From NCBI RefSeq assembly GCF_003096715.1, contig NZ_QEOL01000014.1:124001-188000 (forward strand): a stretch of 64,000 bases of DNA. Direction: 5' to 3'. This document shows positions 26,457 to 34,956 of this stretch, one piece after another (the first letter of the stretch is position 1; every line of letters starts with the position of its first letter). This stretch comes from Paraburkholderia silvatlantica. GTDB taxonomy: Bacteria > Pseudomonadota > Gammaproteobacteria > Burkholderiales > Burkholderiaceae. The notes under the pieces were generated by a model. That model saw nothing but the letters and a program-made list of their open reading frames with translations, searched no databases and was not told the DNA's origin. Made by a program: the position numbers and the translations under genes.

Positions 26457-27179
26457 ATGAATCTCCCCGCCCCCGACGAATCGAGCCACTTCCCGGGCCT
26501 CGCACGCGTTGCCGCGCTGCTCGCCGATCCCGGCCGCGCCGCCATGCTGTGGGCGCTGATGGACGGCAGCGCGCGGCCCGCAGGCGAACTGACGATGATC
26601 GCGGGCCTTTCGCCTTCAGCGGCGAGCGGCCACCTCGCGCGCCTGACCGACGGCGGGCTCCTCGCGCTCGACGTGCGCGGCCGCCACCGCTACTACCGCA
26701 TCGCCAACCCCGAGATAGCCGCGGCGATCGAGGCGCTCATGAACGTCGCGCAGGTGTCCAACGCCGTCACCGCGCAGCGCCCGGCGCCGCGCCCCGCGCG
26801 TACGGTGCCGCTCGAGATGCGCCATGCGCGCACCTGCTACGACCATATGGCCGGCGAAGTGGCCGTGCAGGTGTTCGAGCGCCTCGTGGACGGCGGCCTG
26901 CTGGTGCGCGACGGCGACACGCTCGAAGCCACGCCCGAGGGCGCGGCGCGTCTCGCGGCCTGGGGCGTGGACGTGGCGGCGCTGCGCGCGCGGCGGCGGC
27001 GCTTTGCCTGTACCTGCCTCGACTGGAGCGAGCGCAGGCCGCACCTGGGCGGCGCACTCGGCGCGGCGCTGCTCGATTCGTGGACGCACGGCGGCTGGAT
27101 CGAACGCACGAGCCGCCCGCGCGTGTTGCGCATCACGCCCAAGGGACAGCGCGAGTTTGACGCGATCGCGGATGCCTGA
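26457..27179 (+). CDS. ArsR-family transcriptional regulator
   Basis: The 240-residue protein has an N-terminal winged HTH of the ArsR type (LADPGRAAMLWALMDGSARP, ELTMIAGLSPSAASGHLARL) followed by a second winged-helix-like part, unlike short metal-sensing ArsR proteins. Cys residues appear at RTCYDH and FACTCLDW, but no classical metal-binding ELCVCDL motif is seen. Ligand unknown. The in-frame ATG at 26457, after GGAGCC, is chosen because the upstream frame encodes no conserved sequence. Confidence 0.85.
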   Translation: MNLPAPDESSHFPGLARVAALLADPGRAAMLWALMDGSARPAGELTMIAGLSPSAASGHLARLTDGGLLALDVRGRHRYYRIANPEIAAAIEALMNVAQVSNAVTAQRPAPRPARTVPLEMRHARTCYDHMAGEVAVQVFERLVDGGLLVRDGDTLEATPEGAARLAAWGVDVAALRARRRRFACTCLDWSERRPHLGGALGAALLDSWTHGGWIERTSRPRVLRITPKGQREFDAIADA

Positions 27180-27406
27180 AACAGCGGGCGCGCGAACCGA
27201 ATCAGCTGACAAATACCCGACAAAATCGCCGATTTCGCGCGCAAAAATGCGCGTTTCGCCTGCGGTCGCACGTTCTGTTACATCTGGTGCATAAGCCTTA
27301 ACAAATCCGCGAGCATGGAAACAAGCCCTCCGGATACAGTGCCCAGCATGGGATGGCGCCAAGCGCTACGGCACTAGGGGCGCCCAATCCCGTCGACGGG
27401 AGAACA

Positions 27407-29926
27407 ATGATGACGACACGCACACCTACGATCACCCAGTTTCGGCGCACTTCGCGCCGTACGCTGTTTGCGCTCGCCGCGCTCGCGGCGCTGAACCTCG
27501 CCGCCGCGCCCGCTACCTTCGCGCAGGCGGCGCCGCCCGATGCCGCGACCGCCCCCGCCGCGACGGGCGGCGATCCGCCGAGCCGCGTCGCGCGTCTGGA
27601 CTACATGGCCGGTGCCGTGACCACCGAGCCGGCCGGCGCGAGCGACTGGTCGTACGCGCAGCTCAACCGCCCGCTCACGACCGGCGACCAGCTCTGGAAC
27701 GACGCCAACGGGCGCTCGGAACTGCACATCGGCTCAACGGCGGTGCGCCTCGGCGCGCAAACGAGCCTCGACGTCCTCAATCTCGACGATCAGACCGCCC
27801 AGCTCAAGGTCGCGCAGGGCACGCTCTCGACGCGTGTGCGCGAAGTGCCGCCCGGCAGCTCGTATGAAATCGACACGCCGAACCTCGCGCTCGGCGTGAC
27901 GAGCCCCGGCGACTATCGCGTGGATGTGGCGCCCGACGGCAGCAGCACGACCGTCACTGTGCGCAGCGGGAACGTGACCGTGTACGGCGAAAACGGCCAG
28001 ACGCCGATGTCGGCTGGCCAGCAGATCCGCTTCGCCGGCACCGACCTGCAGCAGGTGGCGAGCGACCAGGCGCCGCCGCCTGACGCCTTCGACCAGTGGG
28101 CGCTCGCGCGCGACGCCGCCGAGGACCGCTCGGTCTCGGCGCGCTACGTCTCGCGCGACGTCCCGGGCTACCAGGACCTCGACAACAACGGCACGTGGCG
28201 CAGCGATCCGCAGTACGGCGAAGTCTGGACGCCGAACTCGGTGCCCGCGGGCTGGGCGCCGTATCACGACGGCCACTGGGTGTGGCAGGCGCCGTGGGGC
28301 TGGACGTGGGTCGACGACGCGCCCTGGGGCTTCGCGCCGTACCACTACGGACGCTGGGCGTACGTCGACGATTCGTGGGCGTGGGTGCCGGGGCCGATCG
28401 TCGAGAGCGCGCCGCCCGTCTATGCGCCGGCGCTGGTCGCGTTCGTGGGCGGGGGAGACGGCGGCACGGACTGGGGCGTCAACCTCGCAGTAGGCGGCGT
28501 CGCGGCCGCAGGCGTCGCGTGGTTCGCGCTCGGGCCGGGCGAGCCGTGGCATCCGCACTGGGGCGGCTGGAGCCCGCACTACTACGAGCGCGTGAACCAG
28601 ACTGTCGTCGTCAACAATGTCAGGCGCGACGTCAACATCACGAATATCAACGTTCACAACACCTACGTGAACTATCGCGCGCCGGGTGCCGTGACGGCGG
28701 TGCCGGCCACGGCGTTCGTCCACGGTCAGCCGGTCTCGCGGTTCGCGCAACGTGTCGATCCGCGGCAATGGCGCAATGCGCGCATCGACCCGGGCACGCC
28801 CGGCATCGCGCCCGTGAAGGGCAGTTTCGGACCCAACATGCGCCGCGCCGACTACCGGCCGCCCGCGTCGCTCAATCAGCGTCAGGTTGTCGCCACGCGC
28901 GCGCCGGTCGCGCCGCCCGCGTTCCACGACAACCTCGCGCAGCGCTTCGCCCATGCCGGCGGCACGGTGCCGGGTGCGGGCGCGCCCGTGGTGCGCGTTT
29001 CTGCGCCTGCACATGCGCCCTCCTCGCCGTTCTCTCCAGCTGCGCACGGCGCGTGGCCCGCGCAGAACGTGCGCGTCGTGGCGCCGCATTCACCGCTGCC
29101 TGGCGCGACGCCCAGACCGGCGGCCCCGCAGGCGCAAGCCGGCCGTCCGGGTATGGCTGGCGGCGCGCCTCAACCGGGCGCCGCGGCCGCCAACGCCATG
29201 CCGCGCGGCCCCGAGCATGGCCAGCCGGGCGTGCCGCCCGCCGCGCAAGAACATGGCGTGCCGCGTCCGCCGCAGTTTGCGGGCCGGCCCGAAGGCGGTG
29301 CGCCCGCCGCCGGCCAGCCTGGTCCGGGCGCGATGAACGCGGCGAACGCGGCGCGCGGCGAAGCGCATCAGCCGGCCTGGACGCAGCCACATGCGCCGAT
29401 GGCCATGCGTGGCCAACCGGGCAACGAGGCGGGCAGGCCGCCCGCCGTCGCGATGCAGGAGCAGCGTGACGCGGCGCGTGGCCAGCCGCAGGCGCAGCAA
29501 CGGATGCCCGAGCCGGCTGCGGCGCAACACGCCGCGCAAATGCCGCCGCAAGCCGAGGCGCGGCCGGCGCAACAGCCCGCGGCGCGCCCCGAGTTCCGTC
29601 CGCCGGCGCAAGCTCAGCCGCAACCGCAGCCCCAACCGCGTGCTGAAGTCCGTCCGCAGCCGCAGCCCCAGCAACGTGCGGAGGTTCGCGCCCAGCCGCA
29701 GCCCCAGCCGCGTCAGGAATTTCACCCGCAGCCGCAACCGCAGCCTCGCGCCGAAGCCCGTCCGCAACCGCAGCCGCAGCCGCGCCCGGAATTCCATCCG
29801 CAGCCCCAGCCGCAGCCGCGCGCGGAAGCCCGCCCGCAGCCCCAACCGCAACCGCGTCCGCAGCCCGCGCCTCATCCGCAAGAGCGCGCAAGCGGCAACA
29901 ATCACGACGATCGCCACCACGGCTGA
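27407..29926 (+). CDS. FecR-domain/DUF6600 secreted protein with Pro-Gln-rich tail
   Basis: This 839-residue protein has a signal peptide ending near TFAQA, a FecR domain (about residues 70-200: RVARLDYMAGAVT, GSTAVRLGAQTS, AGQQIRFAG), a Trp/Tyr-rich DUF6600 region with repeated WAPYHDGHW and FAPYHYGRW, and an Ala/Pro/Gly-rich C-terminal half. The last 100 residues are repeats of PQPQPQPRAE(A/V)RP type. It is probably a surface or envelope protein of unknown role. GGGAG precedes the ATG at 27407; a second ATG follows three bases later. Confidence 0.85.
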   Translation: MMTTRTPTITQFRRTSRRTLFALAALAALNLAAAPATFAQAAPPDAATAPAATGGDPPSRVARLDYMAGAVTTEPAGASDWSYAQLNRPLTTGDQLWNDANGRSELHIGSTAVRLGAQTSLDVLNLDDQTAQLKVAQGTLSTRVREVPPGSSYEIDTPNLALGVTSPGDYRVDVAPDGSSTTVTVRSGNVTVYGENGQTPMSAGQQIRFAGTDLQQVASDQAPPPDAFDQWALARDAAEDRSVSARYVSRDVPGYQDLDNNGTWRSDPQYGEVWTPNSVPAGWAPYHDGHWVWQAPWGWTWVDDAPWGFAPYHYGRWAYVDDSWAWVPGPIVESAPPVYAPALVAFVGGGDGGTDWGVNLAVGGVAAAGVAWFALGPGEPWHPHWGGWSPHYYERVNQTVVVNNVRRDVNITNINVHNTYVNYRAPGAVTAVPATAFVHGQPVSRFAQRVDPRQWRNARIDPGTPGIAPVKGSFGPNMRRADYRPPASLNQRQVVATRAPVAPPAFHDNLAQRFAHAGGTVPGAGAPVVRVSAPAHAPSSPFSPAAHGAWPAQNVRVVAPHSPLPGATPRPAAPQAQAGRPGMAGGAPQPGAAAANAMPRGPEHGQPGVPPAAQEHGVPRPPQFAGRPEGGAPAAGQPGPGAMNAANAARGEAHQPAWTQPHAPMAMRGQPGNEAGRPPAVAMQEQRDAARGQPQAQQRMPEPAAAQHAAQMPPQAEARPAQQPAARPEFRPPAQAQPQPQPQPRAEVRPQPQPQQRAEVRAQPQPQPRQEFHPQPQPQPRAEARPQPQPQPRPEFHPQPQPQPRAEARPQPQPQPRPQPAPHPQERASGNNHDDRHHG
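29607..29880 (+). repeat. Degenerate tandem repeats encoding Pro-Gln-rich tail
   Basis: Units of about 36 bp, such as CAGCCGCAACCGCAGCC followed by CGCGCCGAAGCCCGT, repeat with variations and encode PQPQPQPRAEARP-type blocks at the C-terminus of the FecR protein. Confidence 0.85.
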
Positions 29927-29942
29927 TCGCTGCGCCGTCAAC

Positions 29943-29980
29943 GAAAAAGCCCGCAAACGTCGCCGTTCGCGGGCTTTTTC
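29943..29980. terminator. Bidirectional terminator between FecR-domain gene and thyA
   Basis: GAAAAAGCCCGC (29943-29954) pairs with GCGGGCTTTTTC (29969-29980). It has A- and T-rich flanks, so it can end both the rightward FecR-domain gene and the leftward thyA. Confidence 0.88.
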
Positions 29981-30032
29981 ATGGCGCGGTTATCAACGCG
30001 GCTACCCGGCCGCTAACGTCAATGCAAGCGCC

Positions 30033-31004
30033 TCACACCGCCATCGGCGCGGTGAGCGGCTCGTGATGCCGGTAGTCGACGAGCGAAAAGTCGGACGGCT
30101 CGACCTTTTCGAGCCACTCCGGCTCGTAGATGCCCGTCTTCGCATACACGGGCACGCGCTCGGAGATGGCCAGACGCGGGCTCGCGTAGGGCTCCCGGCG
30201 CAGCTGCTCGTTGAGCATGTCGAGCTGGTTCTCGTAGATGTGCGCGTCGCCGATGAAGTACGTGAACCAGCGCGGCGTATAACCCGTCAGCCGGCCAACG
30301 AGATGCAGCAGCACCGCGCCTTCGGTCAGGTTGAACGGCGTGCCGAGGCCCACATCGTTGCTGCGGATATAGAGGCACAGCGAGATTTCGCGCGTTATTG
30401 GGTTCGGCAGGAACTGGTACAGCAGGTGGCAAGCCGGCAGCGCGATCTCTTCGAGCACGGCCGGATTCCAGCCATGAAACAGAATTCGCCGGTCGGCCGG
30501 GTTGCTCATGATCGTATCGAGGCACTGGCGCAGTTGATCCACCGCCTTGTAGAGCAGCACCTTGGGGCGGCCATCCTCGGTAAATCCTGCCACGCGCGCG
30601 TAGCCGCGCGACTGCGCGTCGGCGAGCTGTGCGGCGGCATCGGCGTCGAGCACCTTGTAAGCGGGCCAGCGCCGCCATTGCACGCCGTACACGTCGCCCA
30701 GGTCGTCCGTGCCCTGGCGGTACGGGTTGGCTAGCCACTGGGCGTTCTCGTTCGCGTTGGCGTCCCAGACCTTGCAGCCCAGCGCCCGGAAGTCGGCGGC
30801 GCTGCGCGAGGCGCGCAAAAATCCGATCAGCTCGCCCACGGCCGATTTGAACGCCAGCTTCTTCGTCGTCACCGCGGGAAAGCCCTCCCGCAGGTCGAAG
30901 CGCAGCATGGCGCCCGGCTGGCTGATCGTGCGGATGCCGGTGCGGTTTTCCTGCCAGGTGCCGGTGTCGAGAATCGAGCGGACGAGCTCGAGATACTGTT
31001 TCAT
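30033..31004 (-). CDS. thyA: Thymidylate synthase ThyA
   Basis: ThyA methylates dUMP to dTMP using methylene-tetrahydrofolate. The 323-residue product begins MKQYLELVRSILDTGTWQENRTG and contains the active-site region LPACHLLYQF with catalytic Cys, and SNDVGLGTPFNL. The family member is longer than E. coli ThyA (264 residues) because of a middle insertion (about residues 85-145, including DADAAAQLADAQSRGYARV), as in other beta-proteobacteria. Here thyA and folA are separated by a secretion locus. Confidence 0.96.
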   Translation of the reverse strand: MKQYLELVRSILDTGTWQENRTGIRTISQPGAMLRFDLREGFPAVTTKKLAFKSAVGELIGFLRASRSAADFRALGCKVWDANANENAQWLANPYRQGTDDLGDVYGVQWRRWPAYKVLDADAAAQLADAQSRGYARVAGFTEDGRPKVLLYKAVDQLRQCLDTIMSNPADRRILFHGWNPAVLEEIALPACHLLYQFLPNPITREISLCLYIRSNDVGLGTPFNLTEGAVLLHLVGRLTGYTPRWFTYFIGDAHIYENQLDMLNEQLRREPYASPRLAISERVPVYAKTGIYEPEWLEKVEPSDFSLVDYRHHEPLTAPMAV

Positions 31005-31183
31005 GCGCGGTTCCCTCGTCGGGCGCGTGGCCGCCCGGTTCGGATTCAGGGTGGAAAAAGAGGATTTTACCCGCCGCGCGCGTCCCGGGTCGGCCGCGCC
31101 GAAAAGCGCGCGCCCCGCGCACCCCGCGCGTCCATCACGCAGCGGGGACAAGGGCGCAACGCCAGCCGCCACCCCGCCCCGCC

Positions 31184-32569
31184 TCAACCGCCCGAAGCGA
31201 GGCCCCCCGGATGCGGCGCGAGCGGCTCGCTTTCCATATGGCGCATGCCGTGCGCGCACAAGAGCCGGTACAGGGTCACGCGCGAGATGCCGAGCTCCTG
31301 CGCGGCGTCGCCAAGTCGCCCGCGGTGGCGCAGCAGCGCGAGCTCGATGGCCTGGCGCTCGGCGGCTTCGCGCGCCTGCGCGAGCGAGACCGGCACCACC
31401 TCGACGTAGTCGCCGAGTTCGAGATCGCGCGCCGTGATCGCACGCCCCTCCGACATCACGATGGCGCGCCGCACGCGGTTGATCAGCTCGCGCACGTTGC
31501 CGGGCCAGCTGTAGTTGTGCAGGGCCGCGATGGCGTCGGGCGAAAAGCCGCGCAGGCGCCGGCTGCCGTCCTTCTTGAAGCGCTCGAGCATGTGCCGCGC
31601 GAGCAGCTCGATGTCCTTGCCGCGCGCGCGCAGCGGCGGCTCGTCGATCTGCAGGACGCACAGACGGTGATACAGGTCCTGGCGAAAGCGGCCTTCCACC
31701 ATCGCCGCGCGCATGTCGACGTGGGTGGCCGAGATGATGCGCACGTCCACGGGAATCGACTGATGGCCGCCCAGGCGCTCGATCTTGCCTTCCTGCAGAA
31801 AGCGCAGCAGGCTCGCCTGGCTTTCCATGGGCAGGTCGCCGATTTCGTCGAGAAAGAGTGTGCCGCCATTGGCCGATTCGACCCGGCCGATCTTGCGCTG
31901 GCTCGCGCCCGTGAACGCGCCGCGCTCGTAGCCGAACAGCTCGGACTGCAGCAGGTGCGGGGGAATGGCGCCGCAGTTGATCGGCACGAACGGCGCGTTG
32001 CGGCGCGCCGAGCGCTCGTGGATCGCCACGGCCGTGAGTTCCTTGCCCGTGCCCGACTCGCCCGAGATGAACACCGGCGCATCGGTCAGCGCGACCTTGC
32101 GGATCGAGCGGAACAGCGCCAGCATCGCCTCGCAGGAGCCCACCATTTCGCCTTCGGCGCCGCCCGTGGTGTCGTTCGAGGCGACTTCGCCGAGCGAAAC
32201 CATGCCATACGCGTGGCCGACGGAATCGACGATGCGATCGCCGTTCCAGGGGACCGTTACGTAATCGAAACAGTAATCGCGCACCAGACGGCGCAGCGTT
32301 GCATCCTGCAGCTGCCCCGTCGTGGTCGCAGCGACCCAGCCGACGTTGGGCAGCGTGAGGCACGGCTCGAACGAACCGATCTCATGCAGGTGAAATTCGC
32401 TTGAAAGATCGAGCAGCCCGCCCGCAGGCATCCCTGCGCGGAAGGCGCGCCGCGCGTCCCTTGCGTTGCCGACGATCTCCACCTGCCAGCCACGCTCGTG
32501 GAACCGCTCGTTCAACGCTTCGACCGGTCTTCGCGTCACGTACACCAATTGCCGCGTTGCAGGTTCCAT
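31184..32569 (-). CDS. VpsR-like sigma-54-dependent activator (copy 1)
   Basis: This 461-residue enhancer-binding protein should activate sigma-54 RNA polymerase. It has an N-terminal VpsR-type receiver-like domain (residues 1-125), an AAA+ domain with Walker A GESGTGKE (170-177), GAFTGA loop (217-222), Walker B GGTLFLDEIGD, and a C-terminal Fis-type HTH ending AAQELGISRVTLYRL. It is divergent from the amyloid-like operon and is a close paralogue of the activator at 39882. VpsR proteins can bind c-di-GMP, but this is not shown here. Confidence 0.92.
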   Translation of the reverse strand: MEPATRQLVYVTRRPVEALNERFHERGWQVEIVGNARDARRAFRAGMPAGGLLDLSSEFHLHEIGSFEPCLTLPNVGWVAATTTGQLQDATLRRLVRDYCFDYVTVPWNGDRIVDSVGHAYGMVSLGEVASNDTTGGAEGEMVGSCEAMLALFRSIRKVALTDAPVFISGESGTGKELTAVAIHERSARRNAPFVPINCGAIPPHLLQSELFGYERGAFTGASQRKIGRVESANGGTLFLDEIGDLPMESQASLLRFLQEGKIERLGGHQSIPVDVRIISATHVDMRAAMVEGRFRQDLYHRLCVLQIDEPPLRARGKDIELLARHMLERFKKDGSRRLRGFSPDAIAALHNYSWPGNVRELINRVRRAIVMSEGRAITARDLELGDYVEVVPVSLAQAREAAERQAIELALLRHRGRLGDAAQELGISRVTLYRLLCAHGMRHMESEPLAPHPGGLASGG

Positions 32570-32833
32570 TATTCAGATCCTCTTGCCAACACCATCGTTT
32601 GGAAATGACGGCACGCACCTGAATGTACAGACACGCAGCAAAAAGCGGCTTTCGCGTGCCTGAAAACAGTGAACGCGCATGCTTTTGCTGACAGTGAATC
32701 CCCGAGTTGTGGCGTGTGTGTCAACTTGCCCAGTCGCGGGCTTTTTCTTTTAGGTATTACGGCATTTTCTGAAGCTTACTATAGCCTCGTGGCACTTGGA
32801 TAGAATTTATGCAACAGGAATGGATAAGGGACC

Positions 32834-32851
32834 GATGGAAATGTTTCCATC
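32834..32851. promoter_or_regulatory. Perfect inverted repeat, candidate activator site
   Basis: GATGGAAA and TTTCCATC flank a TG spacer. It lies 240 bp upstream of the sigma-54 promoter candidate. A further half site ATGTTTCC occurs at 32889-32896. Confidence 0.5.
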
Positions 32852-32942
32852 AGTTTGCCGGTATTTTGTCAGTGCAGAAATAATTACGGATGTTTCCTTT
32901 CTCTCAATCGTTAAGCAGCCGGCGCGCAAACGTTCTCCTTTG

Positions 32943-32998
32943 AAACCCGTATCGCATTCCAAACGGGTTTAAACGGCCTCACGTTTCAGCGTTGAAAC
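32943..32998. promoter_or_regulatory. Two inverted repeats upstream of sigma-54 promoter
   Basis: AAACCCGT (32943-32950) is repeated inverted as ACGGGTTT (32963-32970), and GTTTCA (32983-32988) as TGAAAC (32993-32998). Both lie 75-130 bp before the promoter candidate, a usual distance for enhancer sites. No binding consensus is known to me for these activators. Confidence 0.45.
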
Positions 32999-33073
32999 AT
33001 TTTGGCGAATATCCGCCATTCAAAATTTGCAGGCAATAGTGCGGTTCGAAGCGTATCAATGGATTGCGGGCGA

Positions 33074-33089
33074 TGGCACACGTTTCGCT
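33074..33089 (+). promoter_or_regulatory. Sigma-54 (-24/-12) promoter candidate
   Basis: TGGCACACGTTTCGCT fits TGGCAC-N5-TTGCW with one mismatch (TCGC for TTGC) and has the required GG-N10-GC spacing. Transcription would start near 33100, 16 bp before the ATG at 33116. The two adjacent sigma-54 activators make the assignment reasonable. Confidence 0.7.
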
Positions 33090-33115
33090 AAATGTCTCGC
33101 ACCAGGAGATACGCC

Positions 33116-33658
33116 ATGCGACTCAACATCCAGCAGGTCCGGCGCAGTGTTATTGGCTACCGCAGTGCATGCGCCGCCATGCTCGTTCCCGCCGCCCTCC
33201 TCGTCCTCTCGCCCGGTGCTCGCGCACAGGCCGTGGACGATGCGCCTGCCGCGCCAGGCGCAGTTGCCAGCGTCGCGAACGCCGCCCCGGATGTCGTTCC
33301 TGCAACACCTGCGGCGCTCGTTCCCGCCACGTTCACAGTGAGCGCGCCGGCCGGCGATGCCCCCTCGAGCGCCGCGGACCCGGCCAGCACCATGGCTGCC
33401 GGCGCCCAAGCCCCGGCCGACCCTGTCGCCTTTGGCAACGAAGGCGTCTTCGCGGGCATCGGCTCGCTCGACGACCAGACGCTTTCACGCCAGCGCGGCG
33501 GCGCCGTCGGCATGGTGATGGTGGCCGCCACCCCGCAACTGATGCGCGGCAACAACGTGACGCTCTGGGACGAAATCGCGCCGCCCGCACCGCTGCCGAT
33601 CCCCGTCGACGCCACCCAGAACGCGCAGGGCAACCTCGCGAGCTACACAAGAAAGTAA
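33116..33658 (+). CDS. Secreted protein with RGG motif, amyloid-like locus gene 1
   Basis: The 180-residue product has a signal peptide ending near ARA-QA and a mature part rich in Ala/Pro to about residue 100. The central motif LDDQTLSRQRGG (residues 118-129) resembles double-glycine-type processing sites and is echoed by DDVLAHQTGK in the FapE-like protein of the same locus. AGGAG precedes the ATG. It is first in the sigma-54 operon; a minor or accessory subunit is possible. No known family is recognised. Confidence 0.75.
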   Translation: MRLNIQQVRRSVIGYRSACAAMLVPAALLVLSPGARAQAVDDAPAAPGAVASVANAAPDVVPATPAALVPATFTVSAPAGDAPSSAADPASTMAAGAQAPADPVAFGNEGVFAGIGSLDDQTLSRQRGGAVGMVMVAATPQLMRGNNVTLWDEIAPPAPLPIPVDATQNAQGNLASYTRK

Positions 33659-33778
33659 CGATGAGATAGCACCCGCGCCGCTTGCCGCGCGGTGTCCTGT
33701 TCGCTGCAAACGCGCGAAGCCAGGACGAAAGGACCGGACGAGGCGCCGATGCGCCGACTCCGGCCGGAGGAGACCAGA

Positions 33779-34279
33779 ATGGCAGTTCGCAACTCGACGC
33801 GCGGCGCAAGCCGCCGTTCGGTCCAGGCCGCCGCCGCCTTGTGCGGCCTCCTGGCCGCAAGCGTCACGGCGGGCGTGGCCGCCCAGCAGGTCACGAACCC
33901 CGGCGACATCATCGTCGAACGTGACATCACCCCGCGCAGCGCCTTCGACAACGTGCCGAAGAGTCAGGATCCCGTACTCGTGCGCGCCACGACCTTTCCC
34001 AGGAACAGCTTCGATCCGGCGATGGCGACGCTCGTCACCGACACGGATCTCACCAACGCGCACGGCTCGAGCGGCGTGAACGCGAACGGCGCATTGAGCG
34101 CGCAAACCGCCGGCGTAGAGGCGCTCACGCGCATTCTCACGGGCAGCGCGACCGGCTCGAACGTGGCGGCCGGGGCCGGCGCGAGCGCCGGCGTCGGCGC
34201 CGGCCTCGGCGGCACGATTTCCTCAACGATCACAGGCGCGCTCGCCCCGCTCACGGGCGCCATGGGAGGCATGAAATGA
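33779..34279 (+). CDS. Secreted protein, amyloid-like locus gene 2
   Basis: This 166-residue product has a signal peptide ending near GVAAQ. The mature part holds VTNPGDIIVERDITPRSAF and a Gly/Ala/Thr/Ser-rich C-terminus with low complexity (ASAGVGAGLGGTISSTITG). I do not recognise a family; a periplasmic accessory role is a guess from position. GGAGGAGA precedes the ATG. The stop overlaps the start of the next gene by ATGA. Confidence 0.75.
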   Translation: MAVRNSTRGASRRSVQAAAALCGLLAASVTAGVAAQQVTNPGDIIVERDITPRSAFDNVPKSQDPVLVRATTFPRNSFDPAMATLVTDTDLTNAHGSSGVNANGALSAQTAGVEALTRILTGSATGSNVAAGAGASAGVGAGLGGTISSTITGALAPLTGAMGGMK

Positions 34280-34929
34280 GGCGTTCGATCCAGACGTCAC
34301 GCACGTTGCGCACGTTGCGCACGTTGCGCACGTTGCGCACGGCGCTTCCCGGCGCGCTCGCCTGCGCCGCGCTCGCCTTCGCGAGCGCGGCGCAGGCCCA
34401 GGTAAGCGTCGGCGCGACGGCAAGCATCGCCCCGGGCGCCGCCACGTCGACGACCGGCGCGCTCACGGTGAACGAGACCGCGGGTCTCGACAACGCGCAG
34501 GCCAACCAGCTGACGATCACGACCGGCAACGTGTCGATCAACGTGAACGGCGACGACCAGCTCGCCAGCGTCACGGCGCGGCTCAAAGGCGCGAGCGCGA
34601 CGATAGGTGCAGGCGCTTTTGCAAACACGAACGGCGCAATGATGGTGAATCAGTCGGCGGGCGTGGGCAATGTCCAGCGCAACACTGCTCTCATCAGCAG
34701 CGGGGCGATTGGTGTAGTGGCGGTCTCGGACGGGGAACTGTCCGCGGCGGCTGCTCAAAGCGGCGGTCAGGGGCAAATGGCCCAGGCAGGGGGTATTCGT
34801 GAGGTACGCATCGACAATGCGGCATTCAGGAATGCGACGGGCCTCGTGCAGGTGAACCAGACAGCCGGCGCCGGTAATGCTACGGCAAACAGTTTTGTGC
34901 TCCGTCCCCCGGCGGGCACTCTTTTTTAA
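34276..34929 (+). CDS. Fap-like repeat protein (minor amyloid subunit candidate)
   Basis: The 217-residue protein has a signal peptide with an unusual n-region of four Arg-Thr-Leu repeats, ending near AQA-QV (about 41). The mature part has three copies of a 22-residue repeat: TGALTVNETAGLDNAQANQL (from 60), NGAMMVNQSAGVGNVQRNTA (from 119) and TGLVQVNQTAGAGNATANSF (from 188). Consensus G-x3-VNQ-x-AG-x-GN-x3-N resembles the amyloid-core repeats of FapB/FapC. It starts in ATGA overlap with the previous gene. Confidence 0.75.
   Translation: MRRSIQTSRTLRTLRTLRTLRTALPGALACAALAFASAAQAQVSVGATASIAPGAATSTTGALTVNETAGLDNAQANQLTITTGNVSINVNGDDQLASVTARLKGASATIGAGAFANTNGAMMVNQSAGVGNVQRNTALISSGAIGVVAVSDGELSAAAAQSGGQGQMAQAGGIREVRIDNAAFRNATGLVQVNQTAGAGNATANSFVLRPPAGTLF
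34300..34341 (+). repeat. 9-bp tandem repeat in signal peptide coding sequence
   Basis: Four perfect copies of CGCACGTTG and a partial fifth encode (Arg-Thr-Leu)4-Arg-Thr in the n-region of the secreted subunit's signal peptide. Copy number changes would alter the signal peptide without shifting the frame. Confidence 0.95.
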
Positions 34930-34956
34930 CTGACCACTCAGTATCGGAGCGAAATC

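Larger units (their letters stand above)
32570..33115. promoter_or_regulatory. 546-bp divergent regulatory region of the amyloid-like locus
   Basis: This gap between activator 1 and the first amyloid-locus gene is AT-richer than its surroundings and contains several inverted repeats plus a sigma-54 promoter candidate, listed separately. No credible reading frame is present. It should hold the promoters of both flanking units and the binding sites of one or both activators. Confidence 0.7.

Noticed and set aside
32790..32805. TGGCAC as sigma-54 promoter
   Set aside because: No GC is found ten bases after the GG, so the -12 element is missing; the candidate at 33074 fits better.
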